A stretch of DNA of 64,000 nucleotides from Flagellimonas taeanensis (GCF_003584105.1 NZ_QXFO01000008.1:62001-126000), one strand, 5' to 3'. Shown: positions 1 through 9,088, numbered from the stretch's first letter. Numbers and translations: made by a program. The notes: a model not told the origin generated them from the letters alone.

Positions 1-192
1 TTCATCATCTTTACAAGAACTGAAAAATTTGTTCTTTTCCAGTCATAAGGAAAATTTATGGGACATTCACTTGAAAATCATTAATGATTATTGTTTTCGG
101 GGCGTACAGCGGGGCTCTACGACTGTTTCTTTTGGAGGCAATGGTGTTGTGGGTGTTGGGGCCAAATCATGGAACAGCGGCCGCGACAACAC

Positions 193-1023
193 TTATTTCT
201 TGCGTTTGAGGATATAGATCAGGGAAGAATGTTCTTTACTGGAGACGGCTTTGATGTTGGACCACAATCCCACAAAAAATGCGTTGGGCAAATACCATTT
301 GTTGCCTTTGTATTTTTCCGACAGCATGGATACATAAAATGCATCGAACCACATAGGCCGGATGGATGCCACTTCCATTCCGTGCCGATCAAAAAGTTTG
401 GAGACGGAAGTTTTTGAAAAATGCCAAAGGTGTCGTGGTACATCATAACCCGCCCAATAAGATCCGTAATGTTTTGCATCGAAAGATTTGAAATTGGGCA
501 CGGCGATGATCAATGTTCCGTCTTCTTCCAAAAGCGAAGTGATGTCGCTTATCTGATCTTGGAGGTTGGGAAGGTGCTCCAACACATGCCAAAGGGTAAT
601 GGTTTGAAATTTTGTTCCAGAAAAGCCATCCAGTTTCGGTTCCAAAGCCACCCCTTTTTGAAGGGCAAGCTGCCTTGCTCCATCATTGGGTTCCACTCCG
701 GCAACATCATATCCCTTGGATTGGGCCATGACCAGAAAATCCCCTGTTCCGGCACCGATATCCAATAAAGTCTTTGGATTATCATGCTGATTTTCAATGA
801 GTTGAATCTTATTTCGGAGGTTTTTTTGTTTTACAGCCTGATAAAGTTTGTCTGTAAAGGATTTTTTGGAATCCGTATGGGAAATATAGTCCTCACTTTC
901 ATAATATGCGGCTATATCTTCGGGTTGGGGGTTTGTGACCAACATGTCCAGATCTTCATCCAGATGCAGTTCAAAGTCTTCTTTGGAAACAGAAAAGTCT
1001 TTAGTTTTTAAAAACAACTTCAT
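193..1023 (-). CDS. class I SAM-dependent methyltransferase
   Basis: Predicted 276-residue soluble methyltransferase. The glycine-rich SAM-binding loop DIGAGTGDF lies at residues 88-96, followed by an acidic strand end (GVEPND, about residue 110), the post-loop LWHVLEHL (about 139) and a DVPRHLWHF segment near residue 200 that is common in Methyltransf_23-type enzymes. The zinc-ribbon that often precedes this domain is missing; an acidic stretch stands in its place. The substrate cannot be told from sequence; small-molecule, lipid or polysaccharide targets are all possible. The gene is last in the leftward DUF4175-ybeY-mnmG run, and its start codon lies inside the 3' end of the upstream lipoprotein gene (23-nt overlap), which implies translational coupling. 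Confidence 0.85.
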   Translation of the reverse strand: MKLFLKTKDFSVSKEDFELHLDEDLDMLVTNPQPEDIAAYYESEDYISHTDSKKSFTDKLYQAVKQKNLRNKIQLIENQHDNPKTLLDIGAGTGDFLVMAQSKGYDVAGVEPNDGARQLALQKGVALEPKLDGFSGTKFQTITLWHVLEHLPNLQDQISDITSLLEEDGTLIIAVPNFKSFDAKHYGSYWAGYDVPRHLWHFSKTSVSKLFDRHGMEVASIRPMWFDAFYVSMLSEKYKGNKWYLPNAFFVGLWSNIKAVSSKEHSSLIYILKRKK

Positions 1024-1543
1024 TGTAATTGTCTGTGGCCAGATATTCGTTTTTCAGGTTTCGAAGATACGGTAAAACCAATTCCCTTGAAACTGATCCC
1101 TCCCGTAAGGCATCATCTTCCAAATCGTTAAAAACCTCCATGGCAATATACCAATTTCCTTTCCGGGACATGTGGATTTCTTCAAACACAGGTTCCATAT
1201 CTGATGTTTGTGATAAAGCCCCATCAATCATCAATGGGATTAAATTGATGGTTTTGGTTGGGATTTCAACTTCATAAAATGAAAAGAAAAAAGAGCTGCC
1301 TTCAACTTCAAAAGGCACCTCCACATCTACATAGTGATTGTTGAGTTGAAATTTTGTATTGATGTAATGGTAAAATTCGTCGGCGTCCTTTGGGTCTTCA
1401 AAAACAAAAATGGTTTTCTTGGGCAATCCCCTTTTGAATTTTTTCCCATGTGTGATCTTATAATCTTTTATGTTTGGAGCTATTCGCAACGGAATGCAAG
1501 AACTTGTACAGAGGACGGATAAAATAATCAGAAATCTTTTCAT
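1001..1543 (-). CDS. hypothetical lipoprotein
   Basis: I do not recognise a family. The chosen start gives MKRFLIILSVLCTSSC, a short basic, hydrophobic leader with the acceptor cysteine at residue 16; the longer reading frame adds 10 residues ahead of it with no signal-like character. The mature protein is about 165 residues, soluble-looking, rich in aromatic and acidic residues, and probably sits in the periplasm or on the outer membrane. The gene lies about 100 nt downstream of mnmG, with a parS site in the gap, and overlaps the methyltransferase gene by 23 nt. The residues shown are seen directly; lipid anchoring is inferred from the leader. Confidence 0.7.
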   Translation of the reverse strand: MKRFLIILSVLCTSSCIPLRIAPNIKDYKITHGKKFKRGLPKKTIFVFEDPKDADEFYHYINTKFQLNNHYVDVEVPFEVEGSSFFFSFYEVEIPTKTINLIPLMIDGALSQTSDMEPVFEEIHMSRKGNWYIAMEVFNDLEDDALREGSVSRELVLPYLRNLKNEYLATDNYNEVVFKN

Positions 1544-1615
1544 GATGGTTTGGCTTGAACCAAATTTCATCAAAAATTAAGCCATACCGTAAAGGGAGGT
1601 AAAATCTTAAAACAG

Positions 1616-1631
1616 TGTTCCACGTGGAACA
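1616..1631. other. parS site (ParB-binding centromere), copy 1
   Basis: Perfect 16-bp palindrome TGTTCCACGTGGAACA, identical to a known form of the bacterial chromosomal parS consensus. It sits 9 nt downstream of the mnmG stop codon. An identical copy lies at the other end of mnmG (3516-3531). parS sites cluster near the replication origin in most bacteria with ParABS. Confidence 0.9.
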
Positions 1632-1640
1632 AACCTATTC

Positions 1641-3509
1641 TTATCTCCCTAAAAAGACCAAAAGCACACTAATATCCGCCGGAGAAACACCGCTGATTCG
1701 AGAGGCTTGCGAAATGGTCACAGGACGAATGGACTCCAACTTTTCCCTTGCCTCGTAGGAAAGCGATTTTAATTTGGAGTAATCAAAATCGTCGGGAATG
1801 CGGACATTCTCCAAACGATGCAATTTGTCGGCATTGCTCTTTTCTTTTTCGATATATCCCGAATATTTCACTTCAATTTCTGCCTGTTCCATCACCTCGG
1901 TATCCAAATCATGCTCTTTCACAAAACCGGAAACTGATTCCAATTGAAGCATGTGGTCCATGGTGACTTTAGGCCTTGAAAAAACCTTGAAAAGTTTGTC
2001 GGACTGTCGCACAGAAGCAGAATCAACGGACTCCAAAATAGGATTCATTTCTTCTGGATCGAAGCTGGTCTTCTTGAAAAAATCAACAAAATGTCTGGAC
2101 TTTTCTTGCTTCTCTTCCATCCTTATCAACCGTTCCTCTTTGGCCAATCCAATTTCGTATCCTTTGGGTGTGAGCCTCAAATCTGCATTGTCCTGTCTTA
2201 ATAAGGTCCTGTATTCTGCTCTTGAAGTAAACATTCGGTATGGCTCTTCGGTCCCTTTGGTGATCAAATCATCCACCAAAACACCTATGTAAGCTTCGTC
2301 CCTTTTGAGCACGAAGGGTTCTTTTTCGTTGATTTTAAGATGGGCATTGATGCCCGCCATAAGTCCTTGGGAAGCCGCCTCTTCATAGCCTGTTGTACCA
2401 TTGATCTGTCCTGCAAAATACAGATTGTTTACCAACTTCGTCTCAAGCGTATGCTTCAATTGTGTGGGCGGAAAATAATCGTATTCAATGGCGTATCCAG
2501 GTCGAAAAAACTTAACGTGCTCAAATCCCTTTACAGATTTGAGGGCCTTATATTGAACATCTTCCGGCAAGGAAGTCGAAAAACCGTTCACATAAACCTC
2601 TACCGTATTCCACCCTTCGGGCTCTACAAAAATCTGGTGCGCATCCTTATCGGCAAAGCGGTTGATCTTATCCTCAATCGAGGGACAATATCGGGGTCCT
2701 ATACTCTGTATCCGTCCATTGAACATGGGAGACCTATCAAACCCTTCTCGCAAAAGATCGTGCACCAAGGCACTGGTATGGGTCATGTGACAGTCTCTCT
2801 GGACTTTTAAAAACGGAGTGTTCAAATAAGAGAATTTCTCAGGTCTGTCATCTCCAGGCTGTGGTATCATTTTTTCATAATCCAGGGAACGTCCATCGAC
2901 TCTTGGTGGAGTACCTGTTTTCATCCGACCACTATCAAAACCTAGTTCAACCAGCTGTTCCGTAATTCCCGTTGCTGCCTTTTCTCCTGCTCTACCTCCG
3001 CCAAATTGTTTCTCTCCAATGTGAATAAGGCCATTCAAAAATGTACCGTTGGTAAGGACAACCGCCTTACATCTGATCTCTATTCCCAAGGATGTCCTAA
3101 CACCAACAACCTTGTCCTTTTCGACCAATAGCCCAGTGACCATCTCTTGATAGAAGTCGGCATTGGGTGTATTCTCCAAGGCCATTCGCCACTCTTCCGC
3201 AAAACGCATACGGTCGTTCTGTGCCCTAGGGCTCCACATGGCAGGGCCTTTGGATTTGTTGAGCATCTTAAACTGAATGGCGGATTTATCCGTAATGATT
3301 CCGCTATAGCCGCCAAGTGCATCAATCTCACGAACAATTTGACCCTTGGCAATTCCGCCCATAGCCGGATTACAGGACATCTGCCCTATGGTCTGCAGGT
3401 TCATGGTGACCAAAAGTGTACTAGAACCCATGTTGGCAGCCGCGGCCGTAGCCTCAGCTCCTGCATGTCCCCCCCCAACAACTATGACGTCATATTCCTT
3501 TTCAAACAT
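1641..3509 (-). CDS. mnmG: tRNA uridine-5-carboxymethylaminomethyl modification enzyme MnmG (GidA)
   Basis: FAD-dependent enzyme that, with MnmE, installs cmnm5 at U34 of tRNAs reading split codon boxes. At 622 residues it is full length for the family. The N-terminal dinucleotide-binding motif GGGHAGAE is at residues 12-19, followed by the family signature GGIAKGQ and the second signature around PGYAIEYDYFPPTQ. The C-terminal part carries the helical MnmE/tRNA-interacting region. The ATG start is 2 nt after the ybeY stop, so ybeY and mnmG are cotranscribed. The gene is bracketed by two parS sites. mnmG is a classic origin-neighbourhood gene in many bacteria (established knowledge), which fits the candidate origin found in this window. 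Confidence 0.97.
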   Translation of the reverse strand: MFEKEYDVIVVGGGHAGAEATAAAANMGSSTLLVTMNLQTIGQMSCNPAMGGIAKGQIVREIDALGGYSGIITDKSAIQFKMLNKSKGPAMWSPRAQNDRMRFAEEWRMALENTPNADFYQEMVTGLLVEKDKVVGVRTSLGIEIRCKAVVLTNGTFLNGLIHIGEKQFGGGRAGEKAATGITEQLVELGFDSGRMKTGTPPRVDGRSLDYEKMIPQPGDDRPEKFSYLNTPFLKVQRDCHMTHTSALVHDLLREGFDRSPMFNGRIQSIGPRYCPSIEDKINRFADKDAHQIFVEPEGWNTVEVYVNGFSTSLPEDVQYKALKSVKGFEHVKFFRPGYAIEYDYFPPTQLKHTLETKLVNNLYFAGQINGTTGYEEAASQGLMAGINAHLKINEKEPFVLKRDEAYIGVLVDDLITKGTEEPYRMFTSRAEYRTLLRQDNADLRLTPKGYEIGLAKEERLIRMEEKQEKSRHFVDFFKKTSFDPEEMNPILESVDSASVRQSDKLFKVFSRPKVTMDHMLQLESVSGFVKEHDLDTEVMEQAEIEVKYSGYIEKEKSNADKLHRLENVRIPDDFDYSKLKSLSYEAREKLESIRPVTISQASRISGVSPADISVLLVFLGR

Positions 3510-3511
3510 AC

Positions 3512-3931
3512 CTATTGTTCCACGTGGAACATTTTGATTTTCTCTTCTTCCTTTTGTCTCATTACCGCTTTGTGTTCGGCCACCTTATCCCCATATCCCA
3601 TCAAATGTAGCAATCCGTGTGCCATCACCCTAAGCAGTTCGTTCTCGAAGGTTACACCAAAAGAGTTGGCGTTTTCTTCGACCCTCTCGGTTGAGATAAA
3701 TACGTCGCCAGAAATGGTCTTTCCTTTCGTGTAGTCGAAAGTAATGATATCTGTGAGCGTATCGTGGTTTAAATATTGCATATTGAGATCCAACAAATAA
3801 TCGTCTGTACAAAAAATGTAGTCAATCTGACCAGCAACAAAAGATTCGGATTCCAAAATTCTAGTTATCCAATCGGAATAATCGGTCTTTCCTTGCAGGA
3901 CAAGATCAGATTTAAAGTGGAACTCGATCAT
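3512..3931 (-). CDS. ybeY: endoribonuclease YbeY (16S rRNA maturation)
   Basis: 139-residue metal-dependent RNase involved in 16S rRNA 3'-end maturation and ribosome quality control. The metal-site motif reads HGLLHLMGYGDK: H105 and H109 match the canonical H-x3-H, but the third ligand position (usually His) is D115. As I recall, a GY-x-DK form is normal in Bacteroidota, so this is probably a lineage variant and not loss of function. The start overlaps the DUF4175 gene by 20 nt and the stop is 2 nt before mnmG. The last codons, reading MFHVEQ, are formed by the second parS palindrome, so the centromere site is translated. Confidence 0.93.
   Translation of the reverse strand: MIEFHFKSDLVLQGKTDYSDWITRILESESFVAGQIDYIFCTDDYLLDLNMQYLNHDTLTDIITFDYTKGKTISGDVFISTERVEENANSFGVTFENELLRVMAHGLLHLMGYGDKVAEHKAVMRQKEEEKIKMFHVEQ
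3516..3531. other. parS site (ParB-binding centromere), copy 2
   Basis: Perfect TGTTCCACGTGGAACA palindrome, identical to the copy at 1616-1631 and 1.9 kb from it. It lies inside the last codons of ybeY, where it encodes FHVE of the C-terminal MFHVEQ. Confidence 0.9.
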
Positions 3932-6900
3932 TATTGAAATATACTTTTACCTTCTTCTCAAAATTTTGGCGCAAAGGTAGTGCTTGTCTATTTAATATTT
4001 CAATGTCGTTCTGGTAATCTTTAAGCAGTTCTGGCTTTGTGGTAATAGGATTAGTGTAGTCAATTTTATTGCCGGTGCTCTCCCTCTGTTCCTTCATCCC
4101 CTGCTCCATAGATGCATTCTCTAATTTCATCAACTGATGCTGAATGTTGTTGGCCTTGGTCCGATTTCGATCAGTAATCCCGTTTTCCAACAGGTCATTC
4201 TCAAAATCCTCCATCTGTAACAGCAGTTTTTTGGCCAAGTCCTGGTCTTCTTTTCGGATCATATCCTGCAATTGCTCTTCCAACTTTTCCCTGATATACT
4301 GTTGCTCTTTATAGATTTCATAAACTTCACTCATGCCCATTTCATCAGTTCCATTGCCTCGGCTACCTTCAGCACTTCCATTCTCATTGCCCTCGCCATT
4401 TTGTCCTTCTTGCCCATTTTGGTTTGCTTTACCGTCTTCGCCTTGCTCTTTGCCTTCTCCTTGCGATCCTTGCTGCTTACCTCCTTCTTCAGGATTGCTG
4501 CCCTGCTGCCCTTCTCCATTCATTTTTTCTTGTATGCTTTGTTGACCTTTGATGATATCCGGCAATTGAAAATCTTGGCCGTCACTGCCTCCTTGCCCAG
4601 AGCCCATGTTCTGTTGCATATTATCCAGGATGTTCGCCAAAAAATCGGCCAACGCATTAGTTGCATTGACCACGTATTGTTGGTAAGATGCCCCTTGATA
4701 GATTTGGTTCTCTGCAATACTTTCCAATGACTTGTCTATATTATAATATACTTCGGCAATCTGCTCGTTGACGAATTCCGAGAGTTCTACCCTTCGAAGC
4801 GACAGTGCAAACAAACTATCATCCACATGCTCAAAAAGTCGCCTAAGGTTTTGCTGGTCTTTGACCGTTTTCGAAAACTGGGAAATATCCACATCTGCAC
4901 TTTGAAGATTATCAAAAAGGTTTTCCTGCTTGAACGAGAACGTGACCAAATTGTCCAAAATCTGTCGCAACATTTCTGCATCCTCAGAGTCACTTGAGCC
5001 ACCCCCTCCACCAGCACTTTGCTGTAAGGCCTGGCTCATTTCTTTCATTTTCTGAGCAGCAGACTTTTGTTTTTTTGAGGCATTGTTTTGAGATTGCTGT
5101 TGCTGGTTGTTTTGGGAAGATTGCTCGTTTCCTTGCTGCTTGTTGATTTCGTCCAACGCATCCTTTTGATCTTGTTTGATGACATCCGTCTCTTTTTTGC
5201 TCGTGTTGATATCAACGGGCTTTTTGAGTTCTTCGTTGTCCTTCTCTACTTCCCTGATCTCTTTTTCTAGCTGATCGAAATCCTCGTTCAACTTTTGTTG
5301 CTCTTTGTCTGAAAAGTCTTGTCCAAGTTTTAGCTCGGAAAGCGTGTTTTGCTTTTCAGAAAGCTTATCGAGTTCCTTGGCAATCTGGGCTACTTTTTCG
5401 GTGACGTAATACAGTTTGGTAAGTTCCAAAATCTGTTCCAAGTTGCGGGTATTCTTCCCTTGGTTCTTGCCCAATTCCTCCAAGCGTTGTTGCAGTTCTT
5501 CTTTGTTGATCTTATCAGCCAACTTGTTGAGTTCATCCAGCAGTGCGGCATTTTTCTTGGCCTCCATCTCTTGGCGTTCCAAACGTTCTTGGAGCAATTT
5601 CTTCATCTCACTATTCTCGTTCTTGCCAATGCTCTCCTTGAGTTCATTGCTGAACTTCTTCATCAACTCCTCTTGTTGCTGCTGCTTTTGCAGAAAATCT
5701 TTGATCTGGTTCTTGTCCTCAAAACGCAATGCCTTTTCCTCTTTCTGGGTTTGGTTCAGTTTGGACAATGCCTGTTCCTGTTCCTTGAACTTTTCCAAAG
5801 AATTTCCCATTTTGGACAAAGTAGAATTTTGAAACTCCAATTCCTTGTTTTTCAATTGGTTATCATCATAAAAGGTGGTTGAAAATGTTTGGCTTTTAGT
5901 AATCTTTCCACCTCTAATTCCATCATTATCAACCACTTCAAAGTAAATCTTATAATTTCTTCCAGGCTCTAACTGTAATCCCGAGGGAAACGTGTAGTAA
6001 AACTGATGGACATTGCTACTTGGTCGTTCCAAAGTAATACGTTGTACATCCTCAGAATCATCACTTGGAAAGCAAACCAACCTAATGGATTGGATACCGT
6101 AATCGTCAGCAGCCTGTCCGGTATAGAATGACTGGTTGGGGTTCAAGGAGTCCAAAATCTGTTCCACGCGTACTGTGGCACTGGCATCTTTGACAATGTC
6201 CAACGAATAGGCCAAGCGCTCAAAGTTGGAAACATGCTCATTGGCAGTGCTCAGTTCATAATCAAAATCGCTGAACAATCTGTTCGTGAAGGAAAAGGTA
6301 TCACCGTCCTTGCTGAATGCTTGGATGGTGTCGGTAGTGGTCAAATCGATTCTCCCTATATGTTGCCCCTCAATTTTCCAACTTACTTTAGTGCCTTCTG
6401 GAATGGTGGCATTACCGGTCCCAGTAACGGTTTCTGAAATCCTGTTGAGATACTTTGGAAAATCCAATTGCATTTCAAAATCCAACAGTGCAGGAGTTGC
6501 ATAACTTTTGATGGTATAGCTTTGGGAATCCCACCCGTTTGCAGTGAGATAAAAATTGGTTTCGGCAACGGGTGCTTCAAACGTGTACGAATACACATCT
6601 CCCTCCTGCTTCAACAACAATTCCTTTCCATCAACGACCATATAAACGCTCTCAGGCCTGACATTTCCCTCAATTGCGACCTTGACCGTGAGAGGCTCGC
6701 TATCCAAAACTTCCAGGCGTTCATTCAAAATCTTGAAAGCGAATGGAGCTGGACGTTCATAGGCCAAATCATAATTGACCACCCTGTTGTATGAATTAAA
6801 GAAGGAAACAATATTGCCCGTCACCCAAATAAACCCGAGCAACACCAATGGGATGATGATGTATTTGGCATAACGGTAGCTCTCCTTAAAATTGATGGCC

Positions 6901-7325
6901 TCAGAAAAAGGAATGGTACCAAGGCTCATGGATCGTTGTTCGATGCCAGCCAGCAAAAGATCTGATCTATTGGGATTCTCCGAAAGCTCAAGCAGATTAT
7001 ACAACTTGTCATCCACTTCGGAAAAATGCTTCCCGATCAATTGGGACGCTTCCTTGTTTCCGATACCTTTACGGATCTTGAACAAATACATCAAGGGAAC
7101 CACAATGAACCTATAGAGTAGGAACAATTCCGCCAATACAAATAGCCAAAACAGCGCCAATCGCCACCCCTGATTCAACCACAAGAGGAATTCCAAAGAC
7201 ATGACGGCAATCCAAAAAAGAAGTCCCAAACTCAAAAAAAGGAGTGTTCCTTTGATCAATTGCTTGGTATAAAACCTTTTTGTAAAGCTTTCCAGCTTGG
7301 CCAATATGTCCTGATAGGTATTCAA
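3912..7325 (-). CDS. DUF4175-family giant membrane-anchored coiled-coil protein
   Basis: 1137 residues. Two membrane segments lie near residues 23-60 and a third near 150-172, followed by an extracytoplasmic region with beta-rich segments (about 180-480) and then a very long coiled coil rich in E, K and Q (about 500-730). After that come a QN-rich linker, a Gly/Ser stretch (GGGGGSS), a second helical part, and a low-complexity Gly/Gln/Glu/Asn segment before the C-terminal helices. It matches the DUF4175 architecture typical of Bacteroidota; its function is unknown to me. The start codon appears to be TTG (rc of 7323-7325), with no in-frame ATG before the first membrane segment. It heads the run leading into ybeY, which it overlaps by 20 nt. 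A scaffold or envelope-tethering role is conjecture. Confidence 0.85.
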   Translation of the reverse strand: MNTYQDILAKLESFTKRFYTKQLIKGTLLFLSLGLLFWIAVMSLEFLLWLNQGWRLALFWLFVLAELFLLYRFIVVPLMYLFKIRKGIGNKEASQLIGKHFSEVDDKLYNLLELSENPNRSDLLLAGIEQRSMSLGTIPFSEAINFKESYRYAKYIIIPLVLLGFIWVTGNIVSFFNSYNRVVNYDLAYERPAPFAFKILNERLEVLDSEPLTVKVAIEGNVRPESVYMVVDGKELLLKQEGDVYSYTFEAPVAETNFYLTANGWDSQSYTIKSYATPALLDFEMQLDFPKYLNRISETVTGTGNATIPEGTKVSWKIEGQHIGRIDLTTTDTIQAFSKDGDTFSFTNRLFSDFDYELSTANEHVSNFERLAYSLDIVKDASATVRVEQILDSLNPNQSFYTGQAADDYGIQSIRLVCFPSDDSEDVQRITLERPSSNVHQFYYTFPSGLQLEPGRNYKIYFEVVDNDGIRGGKITKSQTFSTTFYDDNQLKNKELEFQNSTLSKMGNSLEKFKEQEQALSKLNQTQKEEKALRFEDKNQIKDFLQKQQQQEELMKKFSNELKESIGKNENSEMKKLLQERLERQEMEAKKNAALLDELNKLADKINKEELQQRLEELGKNQGKNTRNLEQILELTKLYYVTEKVAQIAKELDKLSEKQNTLSELKLGQDFSDKEQQKLNEDFDQLEKEIREVEKDNEELKKPVDINTSKKETDVIKQDQKDALDEINKQQGNEQSSQNNQQQQSQNNASKKQKSAAQKMKEMSQALQQSAGGGGGSSDSEDAEMLRQILDNLVTFSFKQENLFDNLQSADVDISQFSKTVKDQQNLRRLFEHVDDSLFALSLRRVELSEFVNEQIAEVYYNIDKSLESIAENQIYQGASYQQYVVNATNALADFLANILDNMQQNMGSGQGGSDGQDFQLPDIIKGQQSIQEKMNGEGQQGSNPEEGGKQQGSQGEGKEQGEDGKANQNGQEGQNGEGNENGSAEGSRGNGTDEMGMSEVYEIYKEQQYIREKLEEQLQDMIRKEDQDLAKKLLLQMEDFENDLLENGITDRNRTKANNIQHQLMKLENASMEQGMKEQRESTGNKIDYTNPITTKPELLKDYQNDIEILNRQALPLRQNFEKKVKVYFNNDRVPL

Positions 7326-7461
7326 ATTCTTTGTTATTTGCCACCAAATTACCTGATCCTGAATTAATCAGAAGAAATTTTTTGTTAAACATTGGAAGGA
7401 TTGCCTCCAGAACAAGAGCAAAGGGTTCGTTCTATCGCTTCCCAAATCAGCTCCCACAATG

Positions 7462-7469
7462 TATCTTTG
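7462..7469 (+). promoter_or_regulatory. -10 box of the gltX promoter
   Basis: TATCTTTG matches the flavobacterial -10 consensus TAnnTTTG and lies 18 nt upstream of the gltX ATG. No clear TTG element is seen at the expected -33 position, so this is a partial match. Confidence 0.5.
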
Positions 7470-7487
7470 CAGCACAACTAATGTACC

Positions 7488-8996
7488 ATGAGTGAGAAAG
7501 TAAGGGTTCGTTTTGCCCCTAGCCCCACAGGGCCATTGCATATTGGCGGCCTCCGCACCGCTTTGTTCAACTATCTGTTTGCCAAAAAGAACGGTGGTGA
7601 TTTTCTGCTTCGCATCGAGGACACGGACCAGAACCGTTATGTAGAAGGTGCTGAGGAATACATTGTTCAGGCACTGAACTGGTGCGATATCCTTTTTGAT
7701 GAAGGACCGGGCAAAGAAGGAACCTATGGTCCCTACCGCCAGAGTGAGCGCAAAAACCTGTATGAAGCCTATGCTTTGGAGCTCATCGAAAAAGGGAAGG
7801 CCTATTATGCCTTTGACTCTTCAGAAAGTCTGGACAACCACCGAAAGGACCATGAGGCCAAGGGCAAGACCTTCATCTATAATTGGCACAACAGATTAAA
7901 ACTCGCCAATTCCCTTTCACTGTCCAAGGAAGAAGTACAAAAAAAACTGGATGCTGGACATGAGTATGTCATCCGTTTCAAATCTCCCGAAAATGAACAA
8001 TTGTTGTTGAACGACATCATCCGCGGGGAAATCAAAATAGACACCAACATTTTGGACGACAAGGTCCTTTTCAAAAGTGATGGCATGCCAACCTACCACT
8101 TGGCCAATATTGTGGACGACCATTTGATGAAGATCACCCACGTGATCCGCGGGGAAGAATGGCTACCCTCTTTGGCGCTCCACCAACTGCTTTATGATGC
8201 CTTTGGATGGAAAGCTCCTCAGTTCGCCCACTTGCCCCTCATCATGAAGCCCGTTGGAAAGGGCAAGTTGAGCAAACGTGATGGGGAAAAGGGTGGATTT
8301 CCCGTTTTTCCATTGTCTTGGAATGAATCACAAGGGTATAAGGAGGCCGGTTTCTTTCCAGAGGCGGTGGTCAACTTTTTGGCCCTATTGGGTTGGAACC
8401 CAGGGACGGAGCAAGAAATCTTCACTTTGGAAGAACTGGTACAGAGCTTCAGTTTGGAGCGCGTGAACAAGTCCGGTGCCCGTTTTGACCCAGAAAAGAA
8501 CAAATGGTATAATCAGCAGTGGATGCAACTGAAAAGCGATGCTGAACTGGCAGAAATGTTCTCAAAAGAGCTTACCAAACAATTGGGCGAAAAGGCAGAA
8601 AGCTTTAATACCGATTATGTGACCAAAGTAGTTTCGCTCATCAAAGAGCGGGCAAGTTTTGTGGCGGAGCTTTGGGCATTGGGGAATTACTTTTTTGAAT
8701 CCCCATCCACTTATGATGAAAAAGCAGTGAGCAAGCAGTGGAAAGAGGACACCCCAGAAATCATGGAAGCAGTTGTGGGTATTTTGGAAGGCATTGACAA
8801 CTTTGATTCTGCGACTGTAGAAGCCCAAGTGAAGGAATGGATCTCCGAAAAAGAACTTTCCTTTGGAAAAGTGATGCCTCCCTTACGATTGGTCATTGTC
8901 GGGGAAATGAAAGGGCCACACCTTTTCGACATTATGGAGCTCATTGGCAAGGAAGAAAGCATCCATCGAATAAAAAAAGCCGTTTCTAATTTGTAG
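7488..8996 (+). CDS. gltX: glutamate--tRNA ligase (GltX)
   Basis: 502-residue class Ib aminoacyl-tRNA synthetase that charges tRNA-Glu. The HIGH-type signature is PLHIGG (H18), and the KMSKS-type loop reads KLSKR at residues 260-264. Length and motif spacing fit full-length bacterial GluRS. Since glnS is also in this window, the cell has a dedicated GlnRS, so this enzyme is probably discriminating for tRNA-Glu (inference). A flavobacterial -10 box lies 18 nt upstream. The next gene (SPFH protein) starts 92 nt downstream on the same strand. Confidence 0.97.
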   Translation: MSEKVRVRFAPSPTGPLHIGGLRTALFNYLFAKKNGGDFLLRIEDTDQNRYVEGAEEYIVQALNWCDILFDEGPGKEGTYGPYRQSERKNLYEAYALELIEKGKAYYAFDSSESLDNHRKDHEAKGKTFIYNWHNRLKLANSLSLSKEEVQKKLDAGHEYVIRFKSPENEQLLLNDIIRGEIKIDTNILDDKVLFKSDGMPTYHLANIVDDHLMKITHVIRGEEWLPSLALHQLLYDAFGWKAPQFAHLPLIMKPVGKGKLSKRDGEKGGFPVFPLSWNESQGYKEAGFFPEAVVNFLALLGWNPGTEQEIFTLEELVQSFSLERVNKSGARFDPEKNKWYNQQWMQLKSDAELAEMFSKELTKQLGEKAESFNTDYVTKVVSLIKERASFVAELWALGNYFFESPSTYDEKAVSKQWKEDTPEIMEAVVGILEGIDNFDSATVEAQVKEWISEKELSFGKVMPPLRLVIVGEMKGPHLFDIMELIGKEESIHRIKKAVSNL

Positions 8997-9088
8997 AATT
9001 GATGGATGTGTAACAAAACTTGATGGATGGCTACTTATGATGTACCAGAGTTTTGTAATTTCCATTTCTAACATAAAATCCAAATACT

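Noticed and set aside
1..192. Possible gene at the left edge
   Set aside because: Short frames only; on the minus strand candidate starts hit stops within a few codons. I see nothing supportable.
4272..4730. Plus-strand frames opposite the DUF4175 low-complexity region
   Set aside because: Leu/Phe/Ser-rich shadows of the Gln/Glu/Lys-rich coding strand; no start context or domain.
7111..7392. 93-residue minus-strand frame over the DUF4175 start
   Set aside because: It overlaps the conserved N-terminal membrane region of DUF4175 in another frame and ends inside it; no family.
8998..9033. Repeated TTGATGGATG after gltX
   Set aside because: Only about 10 bp, A/T/G-rich, and similar short strings occur elsewhere by chance.
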